Origin: Magnolia sinica
Lineage: Eukaryota; Streptophyta; Magnoliopsida; Magnoliales; Magnoliaceae
Direction: 5' to 3'
DNA: 64,000 bases
Assembly (NCBI RefSeq): GCF_029962835.1
Contig: NC_080582.1
Coordinates: 19,848,032 to 19,912,031, forward strand
Part shown: piece after piece, positions 35,721 through 50,063 of the stretch
Position numbering within the stretch: the stretch's first letter is position 1
How the letters are laid out: the number at the start of each line of letters is the position of its first letter
Translations under genes and position numbers: made by a program
The notes under the pieces: generated by a model
Told to the model about the DNA's origin: nothing
The model's database searches: none
What the model saw: the letters and a program-made list of their open reading frames with translations, nothing else

Positions 35721-36380
35721 GTTTAATCATACAGAGTCCAATCCATGGTGGGGCTATTTGATGGATGGTTTGGATCATTTGTAAACTCATGCCACGTGTA
35801 TAAGATACCTTGCAGGAATCCATAACCACTCCCATTCCTTGTAAAGAGCCTCCAATGTTAGGTTGAGAAAAGGTTGTTGGATTGAACGCTCATGCTCACA
35901 TAGGCGATAAAAAAGAAAGATAGTACAAAGGATAACGTGTAAGTTGGACTAGGCTCTTGTACGTTTTTGAAAATGGTGGTTACTCAGCTTCCTCACTAGT
36001 GGTACTCATCTACAGTTATCCAGACCATCCAAATTGAGGGTCTTATTTTTTATGGATCATATCTAAAAAATCACAATAATCAAGTAATCCTAACCATTCA
36101 ATTGATTGCTACCAAATGGAAGGTTAGGAGTAAGTAGTGGCTGATCCAAATTTGAATGGGTTACAATTATTTTTTCAAGTGTAGTTTTTGGGTAATGCTA
36201 CATACAAAGTTGGACGAAAGCTTCAGACGGTCTGGATTCCTGTACAACTATGACACCAATAGTTGAAGAGTCACCACCATTTTTAAATGGTGCTAGACCA
36301 ACATACGAAGTTCAAGCAACTCTTCATGTGGTTGCATGTGATACATGGACATTGAAGCATGGGCGCCTATTCAATGACAG
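35721..36380. other. Intergenic, no gene seen
   Basis: AT-rich sequence without convincing coding frames or clear repeats. The segment separates two groups of GGGCCCACC-family elements. Confidence 0.4.
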
Positions 36381-36871
36381 TACGCGGATTGCGTCCTACT
36401 CCAGGGATCTGTGGGGCCCACTGTGATGTAAGTATTTTATCCACGCCGTTCATCGCTTTTCTCAGATCGTTCTAAGATATAATCCAAAAAACGAAGCAGG
36501 TCCACAGCTCCAGTGGACCACACGAAACGAAGCTGCAGTGATAATGACACCCACCGTTGAAACCTTTCTAAGGGCTACCGTGATGTTTTTTTTTTTTTTT
36601 TTACCATCCAACCTATTCATAAGGTCATGTAAACGTGGATGAATTGGAAAAACAAATATCAGCTTGATCTGAAGCTTCTCCACTTCCCAAGAAGTTTTTA
36701 ATGGTGGAAGTTCAATCCCCACTTTGTGGTCCACTTAAGACTTATACCTGACTCATTTTTAGGATCTTATTTTAAAATGATCTGAAAAAAACGATGAACG
36801 GCGTGGATAAAACACCTAAATTACGGTGGGCCCCACAGATCCCTGGGGTAGGACGCAATCGGCGTCCTCAA
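36381..36871. mobile_element. Mutator-like MITE with long, well-preserved terminal inverted repeats
   Basis: The left GCGGATTGCGTCCTACTCCA, then GGGATCTGTGGGGCCCAC and TTTTATCCACGCCGTTCATC are mirrored at the right. There the reverse complement reads GATTGCGTCCTACCCCAGGG, then ATCTGTGGGGCCCACC and TTTTATCCACGCCGTTCATC. The arms exceed 70 bp, among the best preserved in the window, so this copy is comparatively young. Confidence 0.75.
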
Positions 36872-36899
36872 TGACCGCCTTCATTGGGATGAATTGAAT

Positions 36900-36985
36900 A
36901 TTAGGGCTGTCAAAAGGGCCGGGCCTGCGGTTGGCTTCGGCCGGATTTTTAAATACTGGGCCCGGCCTCATGAGCAGCACTATAC
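36900..36985. repeat. Fragment of a TAGGGCTGTCAA-type hAT MITE
   Basis: ATTAGGGCTGTCAAAAGGGC is followed by CGGGCC words, in the style of hAT non-autonomous ends. No second end was found. Confidence 0.35.
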
Positions 36986-37450
36986 AAAATTTCAAATTTC
37001 CTAGGTCCTTCCAAGACCGTTGATGACTATGTTGATTGTGGGGACATTTGGGATACATCTGAATGCCTTTTAGGGTTTGTTGGTTGCACAAATTCTATGA
37101 GGCAATAAGAACATTTCCATTGACAAGATAATTAGGTCATTTAAATAGAATTCTTGTATGAGATATAAGGTGACAATTGTTTAATAAATTTAAAAAATAT
37201 ATTATATATTCAAATAAACATCCTAGAATAAAATCATACATTTTGCGATGACTATAGAAATTGATTGTAATTAAGTTATCATTTTGTTATCCATAGAATT
37301 GGAATCCAAACACATTTTCAAAGTGCCCAGTGTATCAAGCACATTTGAATGATAATTATTGATGACTTAGATGGTGCCTAATATCAACTAAATTAAACTA
37401 CGGAAGCTTCATTAAATTTTCTAGACTAGGCTAAGGACATTCTTATTATC

Positions 37451-37544
37451 TTTTTTCTTTTTTACACACTTGCACCACACAGGCACTTGAACTCATGACT
37501 TCAATGTTGAAACCCACTATCTATTACTGAGCCATGAGTAGGCC
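37451..37544 (-). repeat. Probable tRNA-derived SINE (short)
   Basis: On the minus strand an A-box-like ATGGCTCAGTAATAG (near 37535-37521) is followed about 30 bp later by a B-box-like ATGAGTTCAAGTGCC. A TGCAAGTGTGTAAAAAAG tail follows. Box spacing and an A-rich end fit a plant SINE. Confidence 0.55.
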
Positions 37545-37818
37545 AAGGACATTCACCAATGAGATTTCCAGTGAAATGTTATCCTCCCTACTCTTTGGAA
37601 AGTCAGAAATGAGATCATTTTCTGAAAAGAAAAATACATAAATGAGCTAGAAACTTTCATCATAGCTATGGACCAATTGAGTATTGTAATGTGTGTGGTC
37701 TTAAATCTTGGAACCTTAGCCGACAACTTGACTCAAGATGGTTAACTTTATTTCTTGATTTAAATGGTCAACGCCTTTTTAATTTTTTCAAGAACTAGTT
37801 CTTTTCATGGGTAAAGTG

Positions 37819-37819
<1 letters not shown>

Positions 37820-37854
<35 letters not shown>
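37820..37854. repeat. AT microsatellite
   Basis: About 17 uninterrupted AT units. Confidence 0.95.
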
Positions 37855-37856
<2 letters not shown>

Positions 37857-38524
37857 TTCTTGTTCTTTTCTAATTAGGGTTTTGATTTTGGTGGTGGTGG
37901 TGGGTCATTGCAAATGTTGTTTTTATTGTTTTGTGATTAATCTTATCTTTTTATTTTTCTTAGAACTAGGGTTTTGGAGGGAGTTTGGATTTTTAGGGTT
38001 TATGCAATTCACTCACCTCGCACATGTGAATGAGTCGCACACTTTCAGCACCAAGTACAGATGCCTCTTCCATAGCCATAGTGGAAGTACCAATCTACCA
38101 TTTTATTTGGAAGGTAAGAAAGATTTTATTACAAATTGAAAACAACTAAAGCCAATTTCAAACTACATATGATATTTTTTTATTTTTTTTAAAAGAAGCC
38201 CATAACCTTAACCAGGATAAAGGCAGATAATATATAATATAAATAAATAAAACGAACAAACAACTATGCTTTTTGAAGGATCCTATTAAATCCTCGAGCC
38301 CCACCGACACTTATCACATCATATCATTCCACCATTATAAGCTCCTCGAGCCCCACATATATTTTTCATATATTGCGTCTTTCGACCGCCAGCTCTGAGC
38401 CCCACCACCCAATAAACTAACCCTTCCCACAGCTTTTACATTCATGGATTAAGGGTGGATGGCCTATGTTTTGAAATTAACACTAATTAGACAATTACAT
38501 CCATCACTTTTCTTTATTTTCCAA

Positions 38525-38700
38525 TGCTTTTTTTTTTTAACACGCACACACACACCCCCCACCCACTCATGCCGCAGTGGGATTTCACCACCTATGGGTA
38601 CTGAACCCTTGACCAGGTGTTGAAACTCCTGAGAGTCTACACCGGAGCAAGAGTAAGGACCCATTTTTCCAATGCTTAGTGTTGGCCATTAAGCTATCAT
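38525..38700 (-). repeat. Probable tRNA-derived SINE
   Basis: On the minus strand TAGCTTAATGGCC (A-box-like, 38696-38684) is followed by a B-box-like GGGTTCAGTACCC at 38608-38596. Then come GGTGAAATCCCACTG, a GTGTGTGTGCGTGTT stretch and an A run. The second half is clearly related to the element at 39836-39976. Box spacing is larger than usual. Confidence 0.5.
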
Positions 38701-38705
38701 TGCTT

Positions 38706-39835
38706 TAAAGGCCACTAAATAGATGGTTAGGATTATCCAATTTATTTTTGATGGGGAGAGGATGATGATTGATGCACATGCATTAGGACATTGTACATGT
38801 GTTGTATAACCCAAACGGCAATGACTAAAAGAATTATTAGATTATGGTTACGGTCTAACTAATGTTCTGTCTCAGTTCTTTACAATGATGATTACACACA
38901 CACAAGGCATTCTAAAGCAATAAGAAGAACCTTCCTAGCTTTCTTTTTTAGGACCGGTTAGACGGTGAAAAGGGTTTTCTCTGATGGAAATGATCAGGGT
39001 TTTCCTTGATTGGACGGTTTCACTTGATTGAGAATGCAAACCAACCACATAAATGTATTTCCTTTTCTATCTTTTGGATTGAAAACAACATCCTGTCATT
39101 TCATCTCTCTAATCGTAAGGAGGAAAACTGCTGCTCATCTATTATGGCTACTTTCTCTAGCGTGGGTGGAAACGACTCAACGTGCATGAAATCTATCATG
39201 TCGATCAGGTACACCATCCCATGTTTGGTCTTAATCTCAAAAATCAGGTTGATTCAATACTCAAGTAGGCCACTCTATAAAATTATATCCAAATCCTCTA
39301 AATTCACATCGTATGACCCACCTAAGTTTTGGAATATTATAATTTTGGGGCGTTTCTTTTTTCCTGATGAGGCACATCAAATGAATGGATTGGATGACAT
39401 TTAAATATGTGAATGCTATGAGCGCCATAACATGAGTATGTATGTATATATGTCCTTATTACTTTGGACCACCATTGCATTACTATACATATCATGATTG
39501 TCGCAAAGCACTATAATAATTTTGAGTAGGACAGCCACACTTTTGCATGTCAATTCAAACATATGAAATGGAAACCAAACAGGTGAAAGGGAAATAGAAA
39601 CTAAGTAATTTTACCAAGGGAATCCACCATCTTAGTTTTACATAGGAAATCTATTTCACCTTTTAGTTACTCTATCCAAACAGGCCCTTAGAGAAAAAGA
39701 AACAGAACCAATTCAATTCAAGGTGATGCAAAAAAAAAAAAGAAAAAAGCCAAAGTTTAGTAACTATTTTGCCAAACAAACTTTGCTGGATGATAAGTAT
39801 TTTATTAGAAAAATGATCAAATGCTTTGAAGGCAC
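38706..39835. other. Intergenic, no gene seen
   Basis: Contains AT-rich sequence and a diverged run of family-style words (CAATACTCAAGTAGGCCAC, near 39257). No coding frame looks conserved. Confidence 0.4.
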
Positions 39836-39976
39836 CATAAGCTAGTGTAAAGTAGTTGCATTGAAACACTTACAACAATCCAATTCACAAGAATTTCAAC
39901 ATGAGGTCATGGGTTTGAGTACCCATTGTGGTGAAAAATCCACTGTAGTGTGAGTGCATGTGTAAGAAAAAAAAAA
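39836..39976 (+). repeat. Probable tRNA-derived SINE
   Basis: TTTCAACATGAGGTCATGGG, then a B-box-like GGGTTTGAGTACCC, then TGGTGAAAAATCCACTG, TGTGAGTGCATGTGTAAG and a run of A. The same order of words occurs at 38525-38700 in the opposite orientation. The A-box is weak. Confidence 0.5.
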
Positions 39977-40385
39977 TCCAATTCCCCGTCTGTATTGTCC
40001 ATTAGATCCGACCAATCTCATGGGCCATCAGATAGAAGTGAAAGGATTCCTATGGGGTTGCTTGGCTCCCAGTATCTTAGAAGGGATTATGAATCCCATT
40101 CCAATACATACATGATCACTGAAAGAGATTTTATCTACAGTATTTAAATAAAAGAAAGCCATTATCAAAAAATTATTTATTGCTTTTAAATGCAAGTAAT
40201 GTTTGAATAAAGGAAAGCCATTATATATATATATATATATATCGCTTGCTTTTAAATACAAGTAACAAAGAGGAAAGAAAGGCTTTCTATCTAGGAATGT
40301 CAATGGGGATCTCAATTAATGTATGTTAAGTTAAATTAAAAATTACAATTTCAATTAAAGTCAATCATGCATCTTATATGACCAG

Positions 40386-40759
40386 AGTGGATTAGGTGCT
40401 AACCCAGCCTCACCTAGGACAATTCAGCTTACTGTGGGGCCTACCTTGGTGTATGTATTGTATATCCACACTGTCCATCTGTTTTTCCACATCTTTTTAG
40501 GGCATGAGCCCAAAATTGAAGCCGATCCGTATCTCAGGTGGACAACACCTTGGGAAACATTAAAGTGGGCCTTAGGAAGTTTTTAATGGTGGGATATTAA
40601 ATCACTATTGTTTCTTCTGGTATGGTCCACCGGAGATTCGGATCTGCTACATTTTTCGGCTCATGTCATAAACATATCTAACAAAACAGATAGACGGCAT
40701 GGATATACAATAGATATATCAAAGTGGGCCCCATGGTAAGGGCCGTACCTAATCCACTG
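40386..40759. mobile_element. Mutator-like MITE, AGTGGATTAGGT ends
   Basis: Terminal AGTGGATTAGGT and ACCTAATCCACT are perfect inverted repeats. Inside them GTGGGGCCTACCTTGGTGTA, then TGTATATCCACACTGTCCAT pairs with GACGGCATGGATATACAATA, then ATCAAAGTGGGCCCC. Confidence 0.7.
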
Positions 40760-42216
<1,457 letters not shown>

Positions 42217-42278
42217 TGACGAATGCTCCCTTTCTTCTCCCCTTGTATTTTAAATCCTTTTAGTTGCTTTGTGTAAAT

Positions 42279-42439
42279 TTATTCTTCCAATTCCCCATGC
42301 AGAAAAGTAATTTTCATATCTATTTGTTTCAGTTCGAGATTGTATTGGGCAACCAACACCAATATGAATATGATAGATACTTGTTTCACCACATGCATGA
42401 AAATCTCAGTGAAGTTGACACCTTCTCTCTGAACATATC
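42279..42439 (-). pseudogene. Copia 3 reverse transcriptase, downstream fragment
   Basis: The minus strand reads KGYVQREGVNFTEIFMHVVK, then LVAQYNLELKQIDMK and TFLHGELEE, the early RT core of copia elements. It continues directly from the fragment at 49689-49990 across the solo LTR insertion. The rest of RT is missing to the left. Confidence 0.8.
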
Positions 42440-42444
42440 CCTTT

Positions 42445-45400
42445 TGTAACACTCTGAAAATCGGCACCCGAGTACATAGATTCTAATCTCAAGTTCTCAG
42501 ATGTTAACTTAATAAAATGCACATGTGTCTTCATTCAGATTCACATAAAAATAATCAGAGTAACGCAAATTAACTTAGCGGATCTAAAACAAGGTAAAGA
42601 TAATCAAATCTAAAAATATGGGACAAACACCCAAAAATTTCAATTCCAAAAGTGGTGATCACGCATATGAGAATTGTACGAACCACAATGAATAAAAGAA
42701 CAATTACCAAGGGGTAAGAAGCTAGATATCTATTAGACGCCCCGAGTGCACCATCGACTGATTCTATTTCTGAGTTATTTGTATATATTAAATATAAGGC
42801 ATCAGATGCCAACATAGTGAAGAAATATCCCCAAGATTTTTACTTGAGACATTTTAGTGATTAACAGGTTCACAATGAATACATATTCACACACTCAAGC
42901 ATGTTATCTTTAACGCACAGCCACTAAAAAAATTACACATGTTATCAACACAATCAAATACAAGTAACGATGACATAACAAACAAACAGTTTTATGATCT
43001 ATTTGGTAAATATATTAATGTTATAATGAAATAATGCATGCTCCTTACAATCCAATATTCCCTCATAAGCAACTTTCACGCCTATTCCGCAAATGCCAAC
43101 GTTCCCTTATAAGCGACTCTAACGTCAAATTGCAACTTATTCTAGGATATACATAATTAGCCAAGTTATTATTAGTTCTAGTTCATACAACAGGTTAGCG
43201 AAGCCAAGATACTGTCATTATATTACGAGTCATTATCCGAATCACGTGACTCGTTGCCGCACGTGGCGGCTTCTCACCAGTGTCCCTTAATCCAGATTAC
43301 AGTATTAACAAAGTACGGGTCGTCACCTAATACCGAGTATAGACCATCAATTCAGAGGTGCGAGCTTTTCACTCAAAACTAAATTATATAAAGAAAATGA
43401 CTCATTACCCAACTTCATTCACGCCTGATCGTTCGAACAGTATTCTGGCATGGAACCATCGGCCGGATAATTTGACGGGAGTCATTCGAACAACATTTTA
43501 TAACCTTTATTGGTGCTAAATGGTCACTATGGGAAAACTCGTCACCCCAGCATAAACCGACATCTCGAACACAATATCCTATACCACTATGCTCGGCTCA
43601 TGAGTTTTTGGAGATCATAACGCATTAATAGTTATGAGTTGACTAAGTCAATGGTAATGGTAGTATCTCATATTCTTTTGAATGTTATACAATTAGCAAG
43701 CACAAGAATAATCGAGCTTGCATTAGACTGATGCGATCGACTATGGAGAACCCCAGACAAATCGGCATTGGGTGCAAAGCATTCCATATATCTCCAACTA
43801 CTGTCAATCGTCCGTATTCAATTCTGGTCGGCCGTATAAGCCTGGGATAGCCATCCTAAAGCAGGCTATTTACACATTTAAATAATTTGTGGATCTCGAT
43901 CCACCACAACAACAATTCAATCATATTAGTATTTCTAAGAATTCAATATCTAAACATTATAATATTAAGAGTTTCATGTCATTCAAGTATTTCATCGAGT
44001 ATATTATCAAGAAAATAGAAAACATACACATTTATTTATTCTAAAATACCGAGTAGAAGCTTGACGGTAGATCTTCACCTTAAAGTTAAAATCATTGACT
44101 CAGATGTGGCCTCAGTGTCGGGAATTTCAAGAAAACACTCCTAACCTAAATTAAAGTAAAAGTCTATCATTAATAATGTGGATTTAGTCCTAATTAAATG
44201 TTAAACATTGAATTATGGCTTAATTAACTCGATTGGAATGATCCATCAACTCAGTTCGACGAATCGGAACCTAGAATCGGCACACAACTGTAACCCTAAC
44301 TAAGTCGAGCCTGATTATGGCTCCCGTAAGAGTATGGACCACTCCAATTACAATTGTGACTCAAAATCCTAACTTACTCAACCCTAACATTAGGGTTTGC
44401 GAGAATTGACGAAAATGAAAGGGAGTTTCTAACCCCGATGGCTCAAAAATACAAGAAACGAAAGAAAGAGATAGAAGAACAACTAGGGAGCCTCTTATCT
44501 AGCAAGGGATGAAGAATTTGGCTTAAAATCATTGGGTTTTGGCCGTGGAAGACGTGGAATCAAGCGTAGATGAGAGATCTTGTAAAATTCGATGAGTATG
44601 GGGATTGGACAACATGATTCGACATCGGGCTCCACCATTTCTCCCTTCCCTCTTCTACTCTTCCTCTCTTTCTCTCCTTTGTTAAGAAAAATTCGTATGG
44701 GGAGAGGGGGAGTGAAATAAAATGACATTTATAGTGCTAGATGGTGCAGAAATGGTCACAATGGCCCTTTATTCATTATATTAACTTTAAGATTTTTGCC
44801 CACTTCGAGTTAGACGTCCTTGGGCAATGGGTCTATCATAACACCTTATTTACTTCTCAGAACTCAATCCCAAAGTCAAAAATCCATTTTTCAACCCATT
44901 TCCTTCAAAATTTCACCTCTCACCACCTTGTTCTTTAAATTTTTCTAAGTACTTTCATATTAGACACAAATCTTAAAGTTTAGATGATGAAGAACAATAC
45001 TTAAACTAAAATTTACTATAAATAGTGAATACATAAATAAAATAGGTTTTTGACTATTAACCTTTTAGAATCTCATGAAATAAATAGGTTATTTGGATAG
45101 AGCAGCTTCTCCCAACCCAAATTCATATATGGCACGTCATGTAACTCATTCCGGATTGGAAGATACGTCCGTTTCAAGAAGGCAAGTGGTAGAACCACCA
45201 CCAGGCACGTGCAAGGCCTCGCCTAGGTGGCGATGGCAACACCTTAGGTCCAGTGGACTGCGATGGCATCGCGCCGACCGCGATGCTTCGTATGTGTATC
45301 AAGTTTTGGTGGACCCTCGCTACAGTTTTCTACAGTTTTTGGACCGACTTCAAAAAGTCATATCTCCCTCGTTAGAACTCCGATTTAGGTGATTCAAAAG

Positions 45401-48400
45401 TCAGATTGAAGCTTGATAAGTTTGATTTCATGTAAAAATAAGTAAAAAAATATAATAAAAATTTTTATATAGTTAAATCTAGGTTGGTGTGACAATTGTC
45501 CAAAAATTATTAGTCCGGACAAGTGCTACTTCTAGAATTTTTAGAATTTTTCTACAACACGAAATCTAATGAAATTTGGTAAAGATGGAGTAGACTTAAT
45601 GATGAACTACTATAAAAATAATTAGAATAATATACTAATTAAAAGTATCAAAAAGGGGCATAGAACTACCCTAGGACCTTATTCAGTCGTAATTAGGGCG
45701 GAATTTAGTTAAGTACTAAACTAAACGATCGATGGATTTGGTTTGAACCACTTTCTATACAAACTACAAGACTCAAAACTATTCAAATCACTAACTCAAC
45801 ATTACCTAAAGGCCTAGGGGCAATCTCAAAATCCAGTTGCTCTCGGGAGCACATTGAAACTCCGTATCGGGCCTGGACTGCGCGTCAAAAGTCCGATTAC
45901 CACGAAACTATAAGGTTATGACCGTGATATTAGGCTTGACAACCATCGCGGGAATCAAATCCAAATAATATCCAGAAAAGCATAACTTGAGCCTGAAGCG
46001 AAGTGTGTGAGAAACGCGGTATCTTTAGAAAATGAACTCAAACTTAGGTGAATTGGGTCATTCGCTTGCAGGTCAAATTTAAGGTTTCAGACTGTCAGAT
46101 TCTGACCCAACTATACCCTTGGATCAGGAAAAATTCTCTACACATTTCAGTATACTTCTGGCCCTGATCGAGTGCCGATGACCGTTGAACTGAAACGGGT
46201 CCTCCACGGTTAATCTGCTAGTCCGATCGGACCAAAATCATATCCTGACCTAGATCCATTGTCAGGGAACTTACTCTATGACATAGACAGGTAATGGACC
46301 TCCAGATGAGTTCCGTTGGCCCGAAACAGCCGCCTCTTGGCTATAACCTAAGTATACCATGGCCCTGGGGCCATTGACATCAGTTTTGAGCCTATATATG
46401 GCCCTTAAACCACCCCTTCTCTCCCTCATACGAATTTCCTAAAAACCCTAGGAGAGAGAAAAAGAAAAGGAGAGAAAAGTGAAAGGAAGGAAAAAGGATT
46501 CTTGGAGATAGTTGCTGGGATCTTTTCCCACAACTCTTCACACCGATTCACCTCTCTACTATGCTACTCAGCCTGTTTCGATTCCGATTTGGGTAAGGAA
46601 TCCTAACCCTAATTTCGTTTTAGGAATCCAAATAGAGGAATTGACGAAGTAGCTAACCTCTTTTGTGATTTAGGTAGCCGCTGTTCTGTAAACGGAAGTG
46701 TAGGTTTCGAAACGAGCATACCGATGAAAGGTGCAGACTATAAACGTTTAGGCTATGATTTTCAAGGCTTTCAATGTTAGCTAATAATTTATGTCTGACT
46801 TGTTTGCCACCATATGATCTTAGTTACGATGTATTTGATAAATAATACATGTGTGTGAACTATGTGAATATATAACGCGTTTCATGTGTTTGTTGAAATG
46901 TTTGAATGAAATTGTTATCATGATTCATGCTTGTCATGACTATTAACGTAGAATACATGATTGTTGTATGCATGACAACTCCTTTGTGAAAGGATTTGCC
47001 ATAATATATGTTATAACTAATTTAGTTCATATATGTGGTAATGTGTAGCCTAAGTGTTTGATAAATTGTTTGAATGAGTGTGAAATCCTGATTTGTGTTT
47101 GTCATGACTATTAATATAGGATTCATATTTGTTGTACGTATGACAATCTCCTTGTGAAAGGATTTGTCATAATATATGTCGTAACTAATTTACTCTATGT
47201 ATTTATTGAGGTGTAGGCTAAGTGTTTGCTAAATGTCTGAATGAATAATTGTTTGTTGAATGGTAATTATTAAAGGTGTTGAGATAGGATTCTCAACTAC
47301 CTTACCTATGTGTATAAATTCTTTCATGTAACCTTAATTTCACATATGTGATTTATGTATAAAAATGCTATGTATAGTAGCATGCTTTATGTGTTTGATA
47401 AAATGCTCAAACGATTATTGTATTTGGATTATTTGTTAGATGTTGTTATGACTATCACATGTGATTACCTATTGTAATTGAGTATGATTAGGACTACTAC
47501 GCAGTCTAGCCAATCAGTAACGGTTCCTGGTCAAGTGGTCAAACTAGATTCGGCACATTGGATACGTTCGATGAATCCGAGTCGTACGATGATTGTCAAT
47601 AGTAGTTAGGCTACGCGGAGTGCTTACGCACCCCATGTCGATTAATTCAGCGTGCGCTCGTACTAATCAAACTTGTCAAATAACCCGATTGGCTTATTGT
47701 GTGTTTACTGTGTATGGACATTACTGCTTGAATCTAAGGTAGCACTTACCATTGTAAAACCCGTTTCAACCATGGTACCATGATCCGCTAAGACTCATAA
47801 GCTGGGTATGGTGGTATGGGACACCGTGGTTGAGCTGTCGGCTTACGCTGGGGTGACAAGCCTCTCCGTAGTGACCAGTGAACAACCCAAACTTGTGAGC
47901 CGAATATGGTGGTATGTGACATTATATTCGAGCTGTCGGCCTCCACCGGTGCAGCCTGACTGCGGTTCCAGTGTGGGTTGGGGCATACCGTCTGATCCGA
48001 ACTCCCTTCGAAAATAACGCTCCAGTTGGTAGGGCGTTGGTGGAGTGACCTCGAGTATAATCAATTGAACTTTCCTATTCACTATTTTCATTAGGGGTGA
48101 TGCCCTACAACTTGCCTATCGTATGTGATTAACTAGGATTGACGACCCTAGATGGATCATTGTTTGGGTATGTGATATAAAGGGAGGTACCTTAGCTTCC
48201 CAAATCTACTGTATGAATAAGTCTAATTAAGAACTTAGCTAACACGACCATGCACCACATTGCATGTACCTTTGGTGAGGAAGAGCACAGTGAGAGTTTA
48301 GCATGCGCGACCATGAGATAAAGTCACTGAAGGAGTGCAGGCGAGGGCATGCATCATTACGCATATCATTCTTCCATTAACTAGAGTAGTTAGGAAATGT

Positions 48401-49683
48401 TTGTTATATTACCGTATCATTACTGCTTGATTAAATTGATAACATGTTAACCTTTGTCTTATAGTACCACTGAGTTGGCCACTCATTCCCACCCTGGGCT
48501 GGTGTTTTAAAACACTAACTAGACTTTGGTTTAGATGCAGGTAATGGCAGAGTCTATGTAGCTGAAATGGACTTCATGGATGAGGAGGAGGAATACTCCT
48601 ATGTTCAGCTATCAGGCGGGTCTTCATAGACCTTGTTCTGATTCGATGGGATTATAGGGTTACATGGATTAGTTGAACATTTACACTTTGATATTTTATA
48701 AATTTTGGAACCATACATGTATATATTCAGCCTGGTATTATACTCATACTCTGGAGGTTGTGAAACACTTATATATTTTATATACCTATCTTAGTCTTCC
48801 GCTTGCTTAATTTAATCATCTCTGAAGTATGATATGTTGTTTTAGTATAATCTCACTCATATTTAATGCACTAACATGGGCAACATTTAATCATCATTAT
48901 CTATGTTACATAAGTGATGCGTTGGAACTCGGGAGTTGAGTTTTGCTCGACCCCCGATTTTCAGGGCGTTACAAGTTAAATGTCTATTTCACTTAAGTTT
49001 CAGGCTCAACCTAAGTCATTTGTGTATTTCAAGCAGTCGGCCTCTGGCCCAAGTTGAACTGTTCTGAGCACTTTCTTGATTCGCCACCCGTGATGGACGT
49101 CAACCCCACTAAGATGAACGTCTTTGTATAGCCTCTAGTTTAGTGGCCCACTAACGAATGATTTAGAGTTTGTTTAGATAATCAAGGTATTTCTAGAATG
49201 AATTTGATACCGAGATATTTTGTGCGCAATTATTAGGGTTTGGATTAGTTAAGTTCCTAGTGTTGCCTATTTGCAACTAGCAAAAATTATGATTCGATTA
49301 TAATCACCATAAACCGTTGGTTATTAGTTTAAAAGGATACTAGTTTAGTTTGGTTTGTTAATTAAGATTTGACTACTAGTTATCTTGAATTTTAGTAGGT
49401 CCTTATTTAGTTGTGGTTATCTTGATTAGTTAGTAATAAGTCAGTTAGATTTGGGCTCTGTGTGAGCAAATCACATGGCTAAACTCGATGTTTAAGTGAT
49501 CGACCGGATTCGTTTGCTTCTTACTGTTGATTAATCAGATCTGTATGGTTCTTTATTAATATCACCCACGTATAGGCTAACATCGAGTATTAATGGTCAG
49601 TAAGTGACAACATAAGTTAATTATAATAAAAAAATTTCAAGAGTTTTTGAAAATCCAAAATATCGAAAATATGGGACGTTACA
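42445..49683 (-). mobile_element. Solo LTR A (gypsy chromovirus-like), minus orientation, interrupted by LTR B
   Basis: On the minus strand it starts TGTAACGTCCCATATTTTCG at 49683 and ends CCGATTTTCAGAGTGTTACA at 42445. It is flanked by identical 5-bp duplications CCTTT (42440-42444 and 49684-49688). The copia RT frame resumes exactly on both sides. A minus-strand TATA (CTATAAATGTC, 44734-44724) is followed by CATACGAATTTTTC. No gag or pol is present. Without LTR B the length is about 3.4 kb. A Tekay-type assignment is inferred from the TGTAACG...GTTACA ends and length. Confidence 0.75.
45100..48973 (+). mobile_element. LTR B, plus orientation, inserted within LTR A
   Basis: It ends GACCCCCGATTTTCAGGGCG, then TTACA at 48973, the same terminal style as LTR A but on the opposite strand. 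A plus-strand TATA (CCTATATATGGCCC, 46391-46404) is followed by CTCATACGAATTTC and an AGGAGAGAG-rich leader, the parallel of LTR A's minus-strand TATA region. GTGCTTACGCACCCCATGTC near 47620 mirrors GGCATTGGGTGCAAAGCATT near 43763 in LTR A. The left edge is not resolved (44.8-45.5 kb). No coding capacity. Confidence 0.6.
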
Positions 49684-49688
49684 CCTTT

Positions 49689-49990
49689 GCTACCAATCTT
49701 GCCTTATATTTATCATGTTTCTTTTTGAAGATATACTTATACTCAATCACTTTACAACCGAAGGGAAGCTCCACTAGCTCCCATGTCTCATTCTAGTACA
49801 AAGAGTCAATCTTGTCATACATCGCTATTTTTCACTTTTTGACATTTACATCATCAGGAGCCTCCTGAAAAGTAGACAGATTATTCTCATCCGTAATGAG
49901 GGTAAATGCAACATTCAAGTCATCCGTATATCTTGCCGATAGCCTACAATCCTATCGTGGATTACTTCTCATAGGAAACATATCTAAGTA
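49689..49990 (-). pseudogene. Copia 3 reverse transcriptase, N-terminal fragment
   Basis: The minus strand reads TDDLNVAFTLITDENNLSTF, then QEAPDDVNVKK, KIAMYDKIDSL, NETWELVELPFGCKVIEYKY and KARLVAK. This is the copia RT entry motif with a few stops. The last residues continue at 42439 beyond LTR A. Confidence 0.8.
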
Positions 49991-50063
49991 ATTCATCTCG
50001 AGACACATGCCAACAAATGTAGTAGCCATTCACTTCCAAAATATGATCAAGACAGTGCAACGT

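Noticed and set aside
37807-38139. 110-codon frame starting at an AT microsatellite
   Set aside because: The first residues are a translated AT repeat, and the rest has no recognisable motif or splice context.
42445-48973. Single long-TIR DNA transposon with TGTAAC ends
   Set aside because: The CCTTT 5-bp duplication lies at 42440 and 49684, not at 48974, and TATA-leader regions face opposite ways, which fits two nested LTRs better.
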